Assembly (NCBI GenBank): GCA_027034965.1
Contig: JALVWL010000233.1
Location: forward strand, 1-6,474
Length of the DNA stretch: 6,474 nt
Source: Candidatus Omnitrophota bacterium
GTDB taxonomy: Bacteria > Omnitrophota > Gorgyraeia > S143-82
Direction of reading: 5' to 3'
The translations under genes were made by a program, and so were the position numbers. This document shows, piece after piece, positions 1-6,447 of the stretch (position 1 is the first letter of the stretch; each line of letters opens with the position of its first letter). The notes under the pieces were generated by a model. The model worked only from the letters and a program-made list of their open reading frames with translations, was not told where the DNA came from and ran no database searches.

Positions 1-17
1 ATCTTGCGATATTTCAT
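1..17 (-). CDS. Start of a divergent gene, cut off by the window edge
   Basis: On the minus strand an ATG at 17-15 opens a frame reading M-K-Y-R-K before the window ends. A strong Shine-Dalgarno sequence (GGAGGG on the minus strand, around 22-27) sits about five bases upstream. A near-consensus promoter (46-74) lies just beyond that and would give a leader of roughly 20 bases. Start codon, ribosome site and promoter are correctly ordered and spaced, which is why I call a gene from so little coding sequence. Five codons say nothing about the product. It is transcribed away from radA. Confidence 0.5.
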
Positions 18-37
18 AGCTCCCTCCTTCCTTTTGT

Positions 38-68
38 GATAGGCTATTATAACAAATTACTGCCTATC
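38..68. promoter_or_regulatory. Possible operator: inverted repeat around the leftward -10
   Basis: GATAGGC at 38-44 and GCCTATC at 62-68 are perfect 7-base inverted arms with 17 bases between them. The arms flank the -10 element (46-51): one covers the predicted start site and the other lies within the spacer. The placement suits repressor half-sites, but arms this short can occur by chance and no known operator was recognised. Confidence 0.25.
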
Positions 69-74
69 TCTTAA
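46..74 (-). promoter_or_regulatory. Sigma-70-type promoter, leftward
   Basis: Read on the minus strand: TTAAGA (74-69, 4 of 6 to the -35 consensus), a 17-base spacer, then a perfect TATAAT (51-46) preceded by TGT, which makes an extended -10. Transcription should start near position 39, about 22 bases before the ATG at 17. This is the best promoter in the window and is assigned to the gene leaving at the left edge. Confidence 0.6.
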
Positions 75-162
75 CGGGGAGCAGTATATTATGCCATAGA
101 AAGCCTTGAAGAGAAAAAGATGAGGGAGCAGGATTTTTCTTTACAAAGAATTTTTCTTCATT

Positions 163-174
163 CCAAATTATGCA
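163..174 (-). repeat. Partial inverted copy of the TGCATAATTTGG motif
   Basis: The minus strand reads TGCATAATTTGG, matching all 12 bases of 4243-4254. It lacks the GAATTCTA part present in the two longer copies. Together with the copy at 378-400 it forms imperfect inverted ends (10 of 12) around the middle of this intergenic region. Confidence 0.45.
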
Positions 175-182
175 ATGAAAAT

Positions 183-216
183 AACTAAAAACTCAAAACT
201 AAAAACTACAACTCAA
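183..216. repeat. Tandem array of 7-base units (AACTMAA)
   Basis: Five consecutive units are visible: AACTAAA (183-189), AACTCAA (190-196), AACTAAA (197-203), a 6-base AACTAC (204-209) and AACTCAA (210-216). The first and third units are identical and the second and fifth are identical, so the array also shows a 14-base super-period. It lies in the intergenic region, immediately left of the purine-rich inverted-repeat element. Function is unknown; slipped-strand copying would explain its form. Confidence 0.7.
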
Positions 217-221
217 GTTTT

Positions 222-328
222 GAGGATGGAGAAGAGAGAAGGAAGCATGAAGGATTCTTATTTACCGAGATGTTTTTCTTTTTTAATAAAAAATTCCCTT
301 CATTCGCCATGCTCCATCCTTCATGCTT
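222..328. repeat. Inverted-repeat element A, purine-rich left arm
   Basis: A 13-base perfect inverted repeat (243-255, AAGCATGAAGGAT, with 316-328) encloses about 60 bases. A second pairing overlaps it: AGGATGGAG (223-231) with CTCCATCCT (312-320). The left arm is almost all purine from 222 to 245. An inner AT hairpin (T6 at 279-284, A6 at 288-293) lies in the loop. The right arm is followed by ATTTTT at 329-334. The core TCTTATTTACCGA (256-268) recurs inverted at 6411-6423 in element B. This looks like a small dispersed non-coding element; it could fold in RNA or be a short miniature transposon. A 36-codon frame across it (226-336) is not considered a gene. Confidence 0.55.
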
Positions 329-377
329 ATTTTTAGATAAGAAAAGAGAGGGCTGATTAGCAAAGCGCTGGAAGCTA

Positions 378-396
378 AAGAATTCTAATGCATAAT
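378..396 (+). repeat. 19-base dispersed motif, copy upstream of radA
   Basis: The sequence AAGAATTCTAATGCATAAT is identical to 4232-4250, and weaker similarity continues to its right (CCGGGTTAA here, TTGGTTTGAA there). Both copies sit directly upstream of a gene on the + strand. It contains CATAAT, a possible -10 hexamer. Here that would place the transcript start about 8 bases before the radA ATG, with no convincing -35, so promoter function is only a possibility. Confidence 0.7.
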
Positions 397-410
397 CCGG
401 GTTAATTATT

Positions 411-1721
411 ATGGCTACGGCAAAGACCGTCTTTATATGCCAAGAATGTGGTTACAAGTCAGTACGATGGTTGGGTAAGTGTCCTTCCTGCAATAGCTGG
501 AATTCCTTTGTCGAAGAGGTAGAAGGGCCGAAACTAGCTATCCCTGGCATCCAGGGCAGTTCCCCTGTACCAATGTCCAGTGTGGAGGCACAGGACTATG
601 CGAGGCTTTCTACTGGTCTTAAGGGGCTGGATTTTATCCTGGGTTCAGGACTGGTTCCTGCCAGCGTAATACTACTAGGCGGGGATCCTGGGATAGGCAA
701 ATCTACCCTATCCCTTGAACTGGCAGCAGGGATTGCCGCGCAGTCCAGGACAGTCCTGTACATCAGTGGAGAGGAGTCCGCGGCCCAGGTAAAGATGCGT
801 GCAGAACGTCTGGGTGCGGTCCGGGACAATATCTTTGTTGTATCAGAGACGAACCTGGATAGTATTATATCCTCCATAGAAAAGACGACCCCTTTTCTGG
901 TGATTCTCGATTCTATCCAGACGGTTTTCTGGCCGCAGATAAATTCCTCACCCGGAAGCGTCTCTCAAGTCAGGGAGTGTGCCTCGCGGCTTGCCTTTTT
1001 GGCAAAGACGAAGGGATTTTGTCTATGGATGATAGGCCATGTTACAAAAGACGGTGCCATCGCAGGGCCACGGACGCTGGAGCATCTAGTTGATGTTGTC
1101 CTTTATTTTGAGGGGGAGGGATATAATGCCTTTAGAATCCTGCGGGCCGTTAAGAATAGATTCGGTGCTACAAATGAACTGGCAGTCTTTGAGATGCGAA
1201 ATGAAGGATTAATTGAAGTAGAAAATCCTTCTGAGTTTTTTATATCCAATTACAATCCCGGACAGGCCGGTGTATGTATTACCGCTGTTATGGAAGGGGT
1301 GCGTCCTATTCTTGTTGAGGTCCAGGCACTGGTTGCCCCATCTTCTGGTTTTGGGGCTCCGCTTAGGCGCTGTCAGGGATTTGATCCTAACCGGCTTTCT
1401 ATGCTCCTAGCGGTCCTTGAAAAGAGGTTAGGCTATAGGCTCTATGAGTATGATGTCTTTGTCTCTGTGGCAGGTGGCTTGAGGGTAAAGGATCCAGGGG
1501 GAGACCTAGGTGTTGTGATGGCGATAGTCTCTTCCTTGCGGTCTCTGCCCTTGCCAGAAAAGACAGTTGCAATAGGGGAGATAGGCCTTACAGGCGATGT
1601 GCGCTCTGTTTCGATGATGCAACAGCGTATAAAAGAGGCTGAGAGGATAGGGTTTTCCAATGTCATTGCTCCGGTCAATGGCCCTTTCCCTGTTGAATCC
1701 GCACTCTTGTTTCTGAAATAG
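411..1721 (+). CDS. radA: DNA repair protein RadA (Sms)
   Basis: The 436-residue product is a cytoplasmic RecA-like ATPase. In characterised bacteria RadA promotes branch migration and processing of recombination intermediates. Domains in order: an N-terminal zinc finger (Cys10, Cys13, Cys24, Cys27); a RecA-like core with Walker A GDPGIGKS at 91-98 and Walker B ending at Asp167; the RadA-specific KNRFG motif at 248-252; and a Lon-protease-like C-terminal domain from about residue 295, with DPGGDLGVVMA around 361-371. In family members that domain lacks protease activity and serves as a scaffold. The ATG at 411 is chosen because the zinc finger starts ten residues in, as is usual for RadA. The ribosome site is weak (CGGG about 9 bases upstream). 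The C-terminus is about 15-20 residues shorter than in well-known RadA proteins. The gene is separated from guaA by its own gap and shows no operon partner. Confidence 0.97.
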   Translation: MATAKTVFICQECGYKSVRWLGKCPSCNSWNSFVEEVEGPKLAIPGIQGSSPVPMSSVEAQDYARLSTGLKGLDFILGSGLVPASVILLGGDPGIGKSTLSLELAAGIAAQSRTVLYISGEESAAQVKMRAERLGAVRDNIFVVSETNLDSIISSIEKTTPFLVILDSIQTVFWPQINSSPGSVSQVRECASRLAFLAKTKGFCLWMIGHVTKDGAIAGPRTLEHLVDVVLYFEGEGYNAFRILRAVKNRFGATNELAVFEMRNEGLIEVENPSEFFISNYNPGQAGVCITAVMEGVRPILVEVQALVAPSSGFGAPLRRCQGFDPNRLSMLLAVLEKRLGYRLYEYDVFVSVAGGLRVKDPGGDLGVVMAIVSSLRSLPLPEKTVAIGEIGLTGDVRSVSMMQQRIKEAERIGFSNVIAPVNGPFPVESALLFLK

Positions 1722-1790
1722 TCGGGATGAGATGAGCAAAGTGGCCAAGGGAGAAGACAATACAAGGGTTTATTTTTATCTTTTTTGCCG

Positions 1791-1818
1791 TTAAGATTTA
1801 TTATATACTTTTGATACT
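1791..1818 (+). promoter_or_regulatory. Candidate guaA promoter
   Basis: TTAAGA (1791-1796) is followed after 16 bases by GATACT (1813-1818, 4 of 6 to the -10 consensus). TACTAT (1815-1820), preceded by TGA, is an alternative extended -10. The leader to the guaA ATG would be about 30 bases. The surrounding stretch from 1768 is very AT-rich, which makes chance matches easier. I see no stable terminator hairpin for radA in the 133-base gap. Confidence 0.35.
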
Positions 1819-1854
1819 ATTTTTATCTTGATATGTGCTTATCGTGGAGGGAAG

Positions 1855-3396
1855 ATGGAGCAGGACACAATACTGATATTGGATTTTGGTTCGCAGTATA
1901 CCCAATTGATTGCCCGGCGTATTCGAGAGGAACACGTATACTGTGAGATAGTCAGGTATGATATAACCCCAGAAGAGGTGATTAAAAAGAATGCCAAGGG
2001 GCTTATATTCTCAGGTGGACCGGCCTCTGTCTATACGGATGCATCTCCGCTTCCTGATAAGGGTTTGCTTAAAATGGGCATACCGATTCTGGGGATATGT
2101 TATGGATTGCAGGCCATAGTAATGCTCCATGGCGAGGCGGTTGTGCCCGTCAAGCGCAGGGAATACGGTCCATCCAGGTTGGTTGTGGATGACTTTAGCG
2201 ATCTGTTCCTTGGTTTGCCTGACTCTTTTAAGGTCTGGATGAGCCATTCCGATGCAGTCGATAGCCTGCCAGATGGTTTCCTGGTACTGGGGCATTCTGA
2301 CAATTCTCCTTATGCTGCAATTGGCGATCTGAACAGGCATATATATGGACTTCAGTTTCATCCAGAGGTCGTACACACAGAATACGGGAATCAGATACTG
2401 GCAAACTTTGTCTTCAATGTCTGCAGGTGCAGGCCTAGTTGGACGATGAGGTCGTTTGTGGATGAACAGGTAGAGGCGATAAGAGATAGAGTAGGCAGTG
2501 ATAGGGTGATTTGTGCGTTGAGTGGTGGTGTGGATTCTTCAGTTGTTGCGACATTGATTCACAAGGCCATAGGGGATAAGCTTACCTGCATATTTATAAA
2601 TAATGGCCTGCTTAGGAAGGGTGAGCCTGAGAAGGTTCAGAAGGTATTCGGTGAGAATATGCATATGAATCTCGTCTATGTCGATGCAAGCGATAGATTT
2701 CTGGGTAAACTTAAGGGTGTAACTGATCCGGAAGAGAAGAGAAAGATAATAGGGCACGAGTTTATCCGTGTTTTTGAAGACGAGGCGCTCAAGATAAAAG
2801 GGGCAAGGTTCCTTGCCCAAGGGACCCTGTATCCGGATGTCATAGAATCCGTTTCTGCCTTTGGCGGTCCTTCGGCAAAGATAAAGAGCCACCACAATGT
2901 GGGAGGTTTGCCAGAGGATATGAAGTTTGAATTGATAGAGCCATTAAGGGAGTTGTTTAAGGATGAGGTACGCGTGCTTGGCAAGGAACTTGGCCTTCCA
3001 GATGAGATAATTTATAGACAGCCATTTCCAGGACCAGGATTGGCAGTTAGGTGTCTGGGGGAGATAACAAAAGAAAAATTGGATATTCTCAGAGAGGCCG
3101 ATTGGATTGTTGTTGAGGAAATAAAATCCGCAGGACTCTACAGGGATATATGGCAATCATTTGCTGTGCTCCTTCCTTTGAGGACGGTTGGGGTAATGGG
3201 GGATGAGAGGACCTATGAATATGTCATTGCTTTAAGGGCAGTACATAGCGTCGATGGAATGACCGCTGACTGGGTCAGATTGCCTTACGATATCCTGGCC
3301 AGGATATCAAACCGTATCATAAACGAAGTAAAAGGAGTAAACAGGGTCGTATACGATATAAGTTCCAAACCTCCAGCCACCATAGAATGGGAATAG
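1855..3396 (+). CDS. guaA: GMP synthase (glutamine-hydrolysing)
   Basis: The 513-residue cytoplasmic enzyme makes GMP from XMP, ATP and glutamine, the last step of guanine nucleotide synthesis. The class I glutamine amidotransferase domain occupies about residues 1-190. Its catalytic triad is visible: Cys82 in GICYG, and His169 and Glu171 in FHPE. The ATP-pyrophosphatase domain follows, with P-loop SGGVDSS at 223-229. The C-terminal dimerisation domain ends in the typical TIEWE. Length is normal for the family. The ATG at 1855 is chosen over an in-frame TTG at 1828 because GGAGGG (1846-1851) lies just upstream and MEQDTILILDFGSQYTQ is the usual family start. The next gene begins 21 bases after the stop, so the two are probably co-transcribed. 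All key residues appear intact. Confidence 0.98.
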   Translation: MEQDTILILDFGSQYTQLIARRIREEHVYCEIVRYDITPEEVIKKNAKGLIFSGGPASVYTDASPLPDKGLLKMGIPILGICYGLQAIVMLHGEAVVPVKRREYGPSRLVVDDFSDLFLGLPDSFKVWMSHSDAVDSLPDGFLVLGHSDNSPYAAIGDLNRHIYGLQFHPEVVHTEYGNQILANFVFNVCRCRPSWTMRSFVDEQVEAIRDRVGSDRVICALSGGVDSSVVATLIHKAIGDKLTCIFINNGLLRKGEPEKVQKVFGENMHMNLVYVDASDRFLGKLKGVTDPEEKRKIIGHEFIRVFEDEALKIKGARFLAQGTLYPDVIESVSAFGGPSAKIKSHHNVGGLPEDMKFELIEPLRELFKDEVRVLGKELGLPDEIIYRQPFPGPGLAVRCLGEITKEKLDILREADWIVVEEIKSAGLYRDIWQSFAVLLPLRTVGVMGDERTYEYVIALRAVHSVDGMTADWVRLPYDILARISNRIINEVKGVNRVVYDISSKPPATIEWE

Positions 3397-3417
3397 GTTT
3401 GGTTCTGTTACAAGGAT

Positions 3418-4161
3418 ATGCCTAAGGGACTATTTTACTACCTTGCCAAAAGAGTCGGTTATGCCATAGGGGATTTTGGCCTAATTTCTGAAGGTGATCG
3501 CATATTGGTTGGGGTTTCAGGCGGCAAGGATAGTTTCGCCTTATTGGATTTTTTGCTAGATAAACAGCGCAAGAGTCCAGTTAAGTTTGAGTTAATTGCT
3601 TATCATATTGTCGTAGATGATGAGACCTCCTCTATTACGAGAAATCACCTCTCCCGGATTGGTGTGGAGTTTGTGATCGACAGTGATGCCCTATCTGGTT
3701 TGGATCTTGCTAATACAGATAAGGATAGATGCTTTCTCTGTAGTTGGTATAGGCGCAAGGCCATCTTTTTGGCCGCATATAATAGGGGGTGTAATAAAGT
3801 AGCCTTCGGGCATAATATGGATGATGTGGTCCAGACATTTCTTATGAATGTATTTTTTAAATCGAGTATCTCGACTATGTGTCCTAGACAGGTATTTTTT
3901 GACGGCCAGATTACGGTTATCCGTCCACTCGTTTACATAAAGGAAGAAGAACTTATTAGGTTGGCCAAGGAGAGAGGATATCCTAGAACTAGTTTGTGCA
4001 AGTGGGCAGATGAGAATAAGCGCGAACAGATGAAGTATATATTAAGCTGGCTCCAGAAACAGTCTCCTGGAGTAGATATAGTGAAAAGCGCATTTTTGTC
4101 TCTTATGAATGTGAATCTTGACTACCTGCCCAAGCGAATAGGGGATAAGCACCAATCCTGA
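3418..4161 (+). CDS. ttcA: TtcA-family tRNA thiolation enzyme
   Basis: The 247-residue PP-loop protein matches the TtcA/TilS-like superfamily. The motifs are SGGKDS at 34-39 (ATP pyrophosphatase loop), Cys105 and Cys108 in a C-x-x-C (CFLC), GHNMDD at 131-136, and a third cysteine, Cys194. Two cysteines after the P-loop plus one near the C-terminus is the pattern TtcA uses to hold an iron-sulfur cluster. Characterised TtcA makes 2-thiocytidine at position 32 of some tRNAs. The protein is shorter than E. coli TtcA (about 310 residues), so it may act on another site or be a paralogous thiolase; the family is firmer than the exact reaction. The start at 3418 fits the family N-terminus, but its ribosome site AAGGA (3412-3416) is unusually close, with one base between. 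It follows guaA by 21 bases and likely depends on guaA transcription. Confidence 0.82.
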   Translation: MPKGLFYYLAKRVGYAIGDFGLISEGDRILVGVSGGKDSFALLDFLLDKQRKSPVKFELIAYHIVVDDETSSITRNHLSRIGVEFVIDSDALSGLDLANTDKDRCFLCSWYRRKAIFLAAYNRGCNKVAFGHNMDDVVQTFLMNVFFKSSISTMCPRQVFFDGQITVIRPLVYIKEEELIRLAKERGYPRTSLCKWADENKREQMKYILSWLQKQSPGVDIVKSAFLSLMNVNLDYLPKRIGDKHQS

Positions 4162-4177
4162 TGTAAATAACTCTAAT

Positions 4178-4205
4178 TTGTTAAGATTCGTATATGTGGT
4201 AAAAT
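4178..4205 (+). promoter_or_regulatory. Extended -10 promoter for trpA and the protease gene
   Basis: TTGTTA (4178-4183, 4 of 6) is followed by a 16-base spacer and TAAAAT (4200-4205, 5 of 6), preceded by TGG, which makes an extended -10. The start would be near 4212, giving a leader of about 65 bases. The leader contains the 19-base motif. It has no run of Trp codons and no obvious attenuator hairpin, so classic trp attenuation is not supported here. Confidence 0.5.
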
Positions 4206-4231
4206 ACATTAAAATTAAATTGTGCGAGATG

Positions 4232-4250
4232 AAGAATTCTAATGCATAAT
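4232..4250 (+). repeat. 19-base dispersed motif, copy upstream of trpA
   Basis: This is an exact copy of 378-396 (AAGAATTCTAATGCATAAT), extended on the right by TTGG, which is shared with the inverted partial copies at 163-174 and 6465-6474. It lies in the predicted trpA leader, 26 bases before the ATG. It includes CATAAT, which could serve as a second, weaker -10. All four occurrences I found are intergenic. Confidence 0.7.
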
Positions 4251-4276
4251 TTGGTTTGAAACAAGGTCGTTATATC

Positions 4277-5029
4277 ATGGAGAAAAAGTTATTGATATAT
4301 CTGACAGCAGGTTATCCTGAGCTGGCGGATAGCTTTTATTTTATGGAAGGTGTTAGCGATTTGGTGGATGGAATAGAGATAGGAATTCCGTTTTCTGATC
4401 CGCTTGCAGACGGACCTACCATCCAGATGGCCTCTAGCTATGCCTTGTCCAGGGGAATTAGGCTCCAGGATGTCTTTGCACGCACTTCTGAATTGAGCTC
4501 TAAAATAGATACGCCTTTGTATTATATGACCTACTATAATCTGGTATTCCATAAGGGTGTGGACAGCTTCATAAAGAAGGCAAAAAAGGCGGGGATTTCC
4601 GGAGTTATTGTCCCTGACGTGCCACTGGAGGAGTCAGGGGAGCTGATAAAGAGTGGTAGAAAATGGGGCCTGGATGTAATAATGTTCGTTACTCCCGTGA
4701 CTAGTATGGAACGTGCCAGGGCACTGGCCAATGCCTCTACTGGCTTTCTTTATTATGTTTCGGTTACGGGTGTAACAGGAGAGAGAAGCTCTGTAAATAG
4801 GGAGGCGTTGTCTCATATAAGGCGACTAAAGCGTGTAGGGATAGAGAAAGATATATACCTCGGTTTTGGCATTTCTTCCCCTGATAACGTGAGGAGTGCG
4901 GTTTCTGTTGCGGATGGGGTAATTGTTGGTAGTGCGCTTATAAAAGAGATAGATCCTGGAAAAAGCAAAGAGGAAAATCTAAAGAAATTGAGGAGAAAGA
5001 TAAAATGGCTCAGACAGGGGTTATCCTAA
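4277..5029 (+). CDS. trpA: Tryptophan synthase alpha chain
   Basis: The 250-residue TIM-barrel enzyme cleaves indole-3-glycerol phosphate to indole and glyceraldehyde 3-phosphate. Indole normally passes to TrpB in an alpha2-beta2 complex. The catalytic residues are present: Glu34 in IEIGIPFSDP and Asp45 in FSDPLADGP, equivalent to Glu49 and Asp60 of the enteric enzyme. The indole-side loop (about 84-96), VPDVPLEES (112-120), GFGIS (196-200) and VGSAL (217-221) phosphate-binding segments are all recognisable. The N-terminus is about 15 residues shorter than in E. coli, so the first helix is missing, as in some thermophile and archaeal TrpA. ATG 4277 is chosen over an in-frame TTG at 4256, which has no ribosome site; the signal at 4277 (AAGG, 4263-4266) is itself weak. 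No trpB or other trp gene is in the window. The 3' end overlaps the protease gene. Confidence 0.95.
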   Translation: MEKKLLIYLTAGYPELADSFYFMEGVSDLVDGIEIGIPFSDPLADGPTIQMASSYALSRGIRLQDVFARTSELSSKIDTPLYYMTYYNLVFHKGVDSFIKKAKKAGISGVIVPDVPLEESGELIKSGRKWGLDVIMFVTPVTSMERARALANASTGFLYYVSVTGVTGERSSVNREALSHIRRLKRVGIEKDIYLGFGISSPDNVRSAVSVADGVIVGSALIKEIDPGKSKEENLKKLRRKIKWLRQGLS

Positions 5030-6279
5030 AGAAATTTAAAAACGGGCTTAGGGTGGTTTTATATCCTATGCCGAATATGGAGTCTGTTTCCATAGGTATA
5101 TGGGTCCGGATGGGGGGCAGATTCGAGAATCAGAGATATAAAGGGATATCTCATTTCCTCGAACATATGGTGTTCAAGGGCTCTAGGCACTATTCTGGTA
5201 GGAAGATAAAGGAACTCTTAGAAGGCGTTGGGGGAAGTTTGAATGCGTTCACTTCTGAGGAGCATACCTGTTATCTAGTAAAGCTCCCAGCGAGACATAT
5301 TAATAGGGGCCTTGATGTGCTTTCGGATATGGTCCTCTGGCCCACACTAGATGAGGATGAATTTAATCGCGAGAAACTGGTTATATTTGAAGAGATACGG
5401 ATGTATATGGACATTCCTCAATATTATGTCGTTGAGCTGGCCCAGGAGCTAATATGGAAGGACCATCCATTGGGCAGACCCCTGGCAGGGACGATGGAAT
5501 CCGTTGGTAGGATAACCAGGAATGTTATGGCTGAGTTTCAGAGAGGATTCTATAGGCCCAATAATATGGTTGTCTCCATTGCCGGTAAAGTAGATGAACG
5601 GGTATTGGACAAGATAGAGGAAATCTTTGATATTGGAGAGAAAGGCAGAAGTCCAAGGGACATAGTTTTCTCTAAGGTTCAGGACAGGCCCAGGTTGAAT
5701 GTATACGAAAAGCAGACCGAACAAAGCCATCTCTGCCTGGCCATACCGGCTTATTCGTACTTAAATCCAAAGAGATATGCGCTTGGTATACTCAATGTGA
5801 TTATCGGCGGGAATATGTCCAGCCGTCTATTTAACGAAGTAAGGGAAAAAAGAGGTTTGGCCTATCATATATCCTCTTCAGTGGCAAAGATGAAGGATAC
5901 CGGCGCACTGGTTATAAAGGCAGGCACAGAACATAAAAGCCTAAAGAAAACCCTGGAGGTTATATACAGGGAGTTAGAAAAGATTGCATTGGGCAGAATT
6001 TCTGTGGGAGAATTTAAGAGAGGGAAGGAGTTCTTAATAGGTCAGATAACCCTGAATCTGGAAGATACGATGGAGAATATGTTGATGCTTGGTGGCCGCC
6101 TCCTGAATGCGGGTGAGGTAGAGATGCCGGATGAGATAAGGGACAAGTTGGAGGCCGTAGAGTTGGACGATGTAAAAAGAGTTGCAAAGGATATATTGCA
6201 GCCAAAAAGATATAATCTGGCGGTAATTTCACCTGCTGCTAAGGGATTAGAAAGATTTGGGGATATCTCTGGAGGATAA
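5005..6279 (+). CDS. M16-family zinc peptidase (pitrilysin / processing-peptidase type)
   Basis: The 424-residue product has the inverted zinc-site motif HFLEH at 50-54 (His50, Glu53, His54). The further acidic ligand lies in the FEEIRMYMD segment (Glu129 or Glu130, about 75 residues on). The C-terminal half carries the conserved REKRGLAYHISS segment (280-291), whose Arg and Tyr contribute to the substrate pocket. This two-domain arrangement and length are typical of bacterial relatives of the mitochondrial processing peptidase beta subunit (the YmxG/PqqL-like group). No signal peptide or membrane segment is evident, so it is probably cytoplasmic; its substrate cannot be read from sequence. 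The ATG at 5005 has a good ribosome site, AGGAG (4991-4995), nine bases away inside trpA. The 25-base overlap with trpA suggests translational coupling. A tRNA gene begins one base after its stop. Confidence 0.93.
   Translation: MAQTGVILKKFKNGLRVVLYPMPNMESVSIGIWVRMGGRFENQRYKGISHFLEHMVFKGSRHYSGRKIKELLEGVGGSLNAFTSEEHTCYLVKLPARHINRGLDVLSDMVLWPTLDEDEFNREKLVIFEEIRMYMDIPQYYVVELAQELIWKDHPLGRPLAGTMESVGRITRNVMAEFQRGFYRPNNMVVSIAGKVDERVLDKIEEIFDIGEKGRSPRDIVFSKVQDRPRLNVYEKQTEQSHLCLAIPAYSYLNPKRYALGILNVIIGGNMSSRLFNEVREKRGLAYHISSSVAKMKDTGALVIKAGTEHKSLKKTLEVIYRELEKIALGRISVGEFKRGKEFLIGQITLNLEDTMENMLMLGGRLLNAGEVEMPDEIRDKLEAVELDDVKRVAKDILQPKRYNLAVISPAAKGLERFGDISGG
6211..6216 (+). promoter_or_regulatory. Possible internal -10 for tRNA-Pro
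   Basis: A perfect TATAAT lies inside the protease gene. It would start a transcript near 6223, about 58 bases before the tRNA. No good -35 is found at 16-18 bases and there is no TG extension. It is listed only because the tRNA otherwise has no promoter of its own. Confidence 0.2.
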
Positions 6280-6280
6280 T

Positions 6281-6362
<82 letters not shown>

Positions 6363-6373
6363 GAGCAAACATT

Positions 6374-6447
6374 GAGGATGAAAGGAGGATTTTTAAAGAA
6401 AGGGTCTATGTCGGTAAATAAGATGCTTTTATCCTCCCTTCTTCCTC
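6374..6447. repeat. Inverted-repeat element B, relative of element A
   Basis: Arms at 6374-6390 (GAGGATGAAAGGAGGAT) and 6431-6447 are inverted copies of each other at 15 of 17 bases, enclosing a 40-base loop. The loop carries TCGGTAAATAAGA (6411-6423), the exact reverse complement of 256-268 in element A. The + strand of both elements begins TTGAGGATG, and both right arms are followed within a few bases by ATTTTT. It lies about 17 bases past the tRNA end. A 24-codon frame (6378-6452) crosses it but is not thought to be a gene. Confidence 0.55.

Noticed and set aside
120..188. 22-codon ORF in the left intergenic region
   Set aside because: There is no clear ribosome site, it is too short and AT-rich, and it runs into the heptamer array.
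183..216. CRISPR-like short repeats
   Set aside because: The units are 7 bases and directly abutting, with no spacers. This is a tandem repeat, not a CRISPR array.
226..336. 36-codon ORF starting at an ATG inside element A
   Set aside because: The GAGG before it touches the ATG with no spacing, the frame runs through inverted arms, and the related element B has an early stop in the matching frame. It is most likely non-coding.
1442..1765. Long minus-strand open frames inside radA, guaA, trpA and the protease gene
   Set aside because: They are antisense shadows of strongly recognised genes, with no family motifs and no ribosome sites.
4229..4249. Six-codon frame in the trpA leader as a possible attenuator peptide
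   Set aside because: It has no Trp codons, no ribosome site and no alternative hairpins. The frame comes from the repeated motif.
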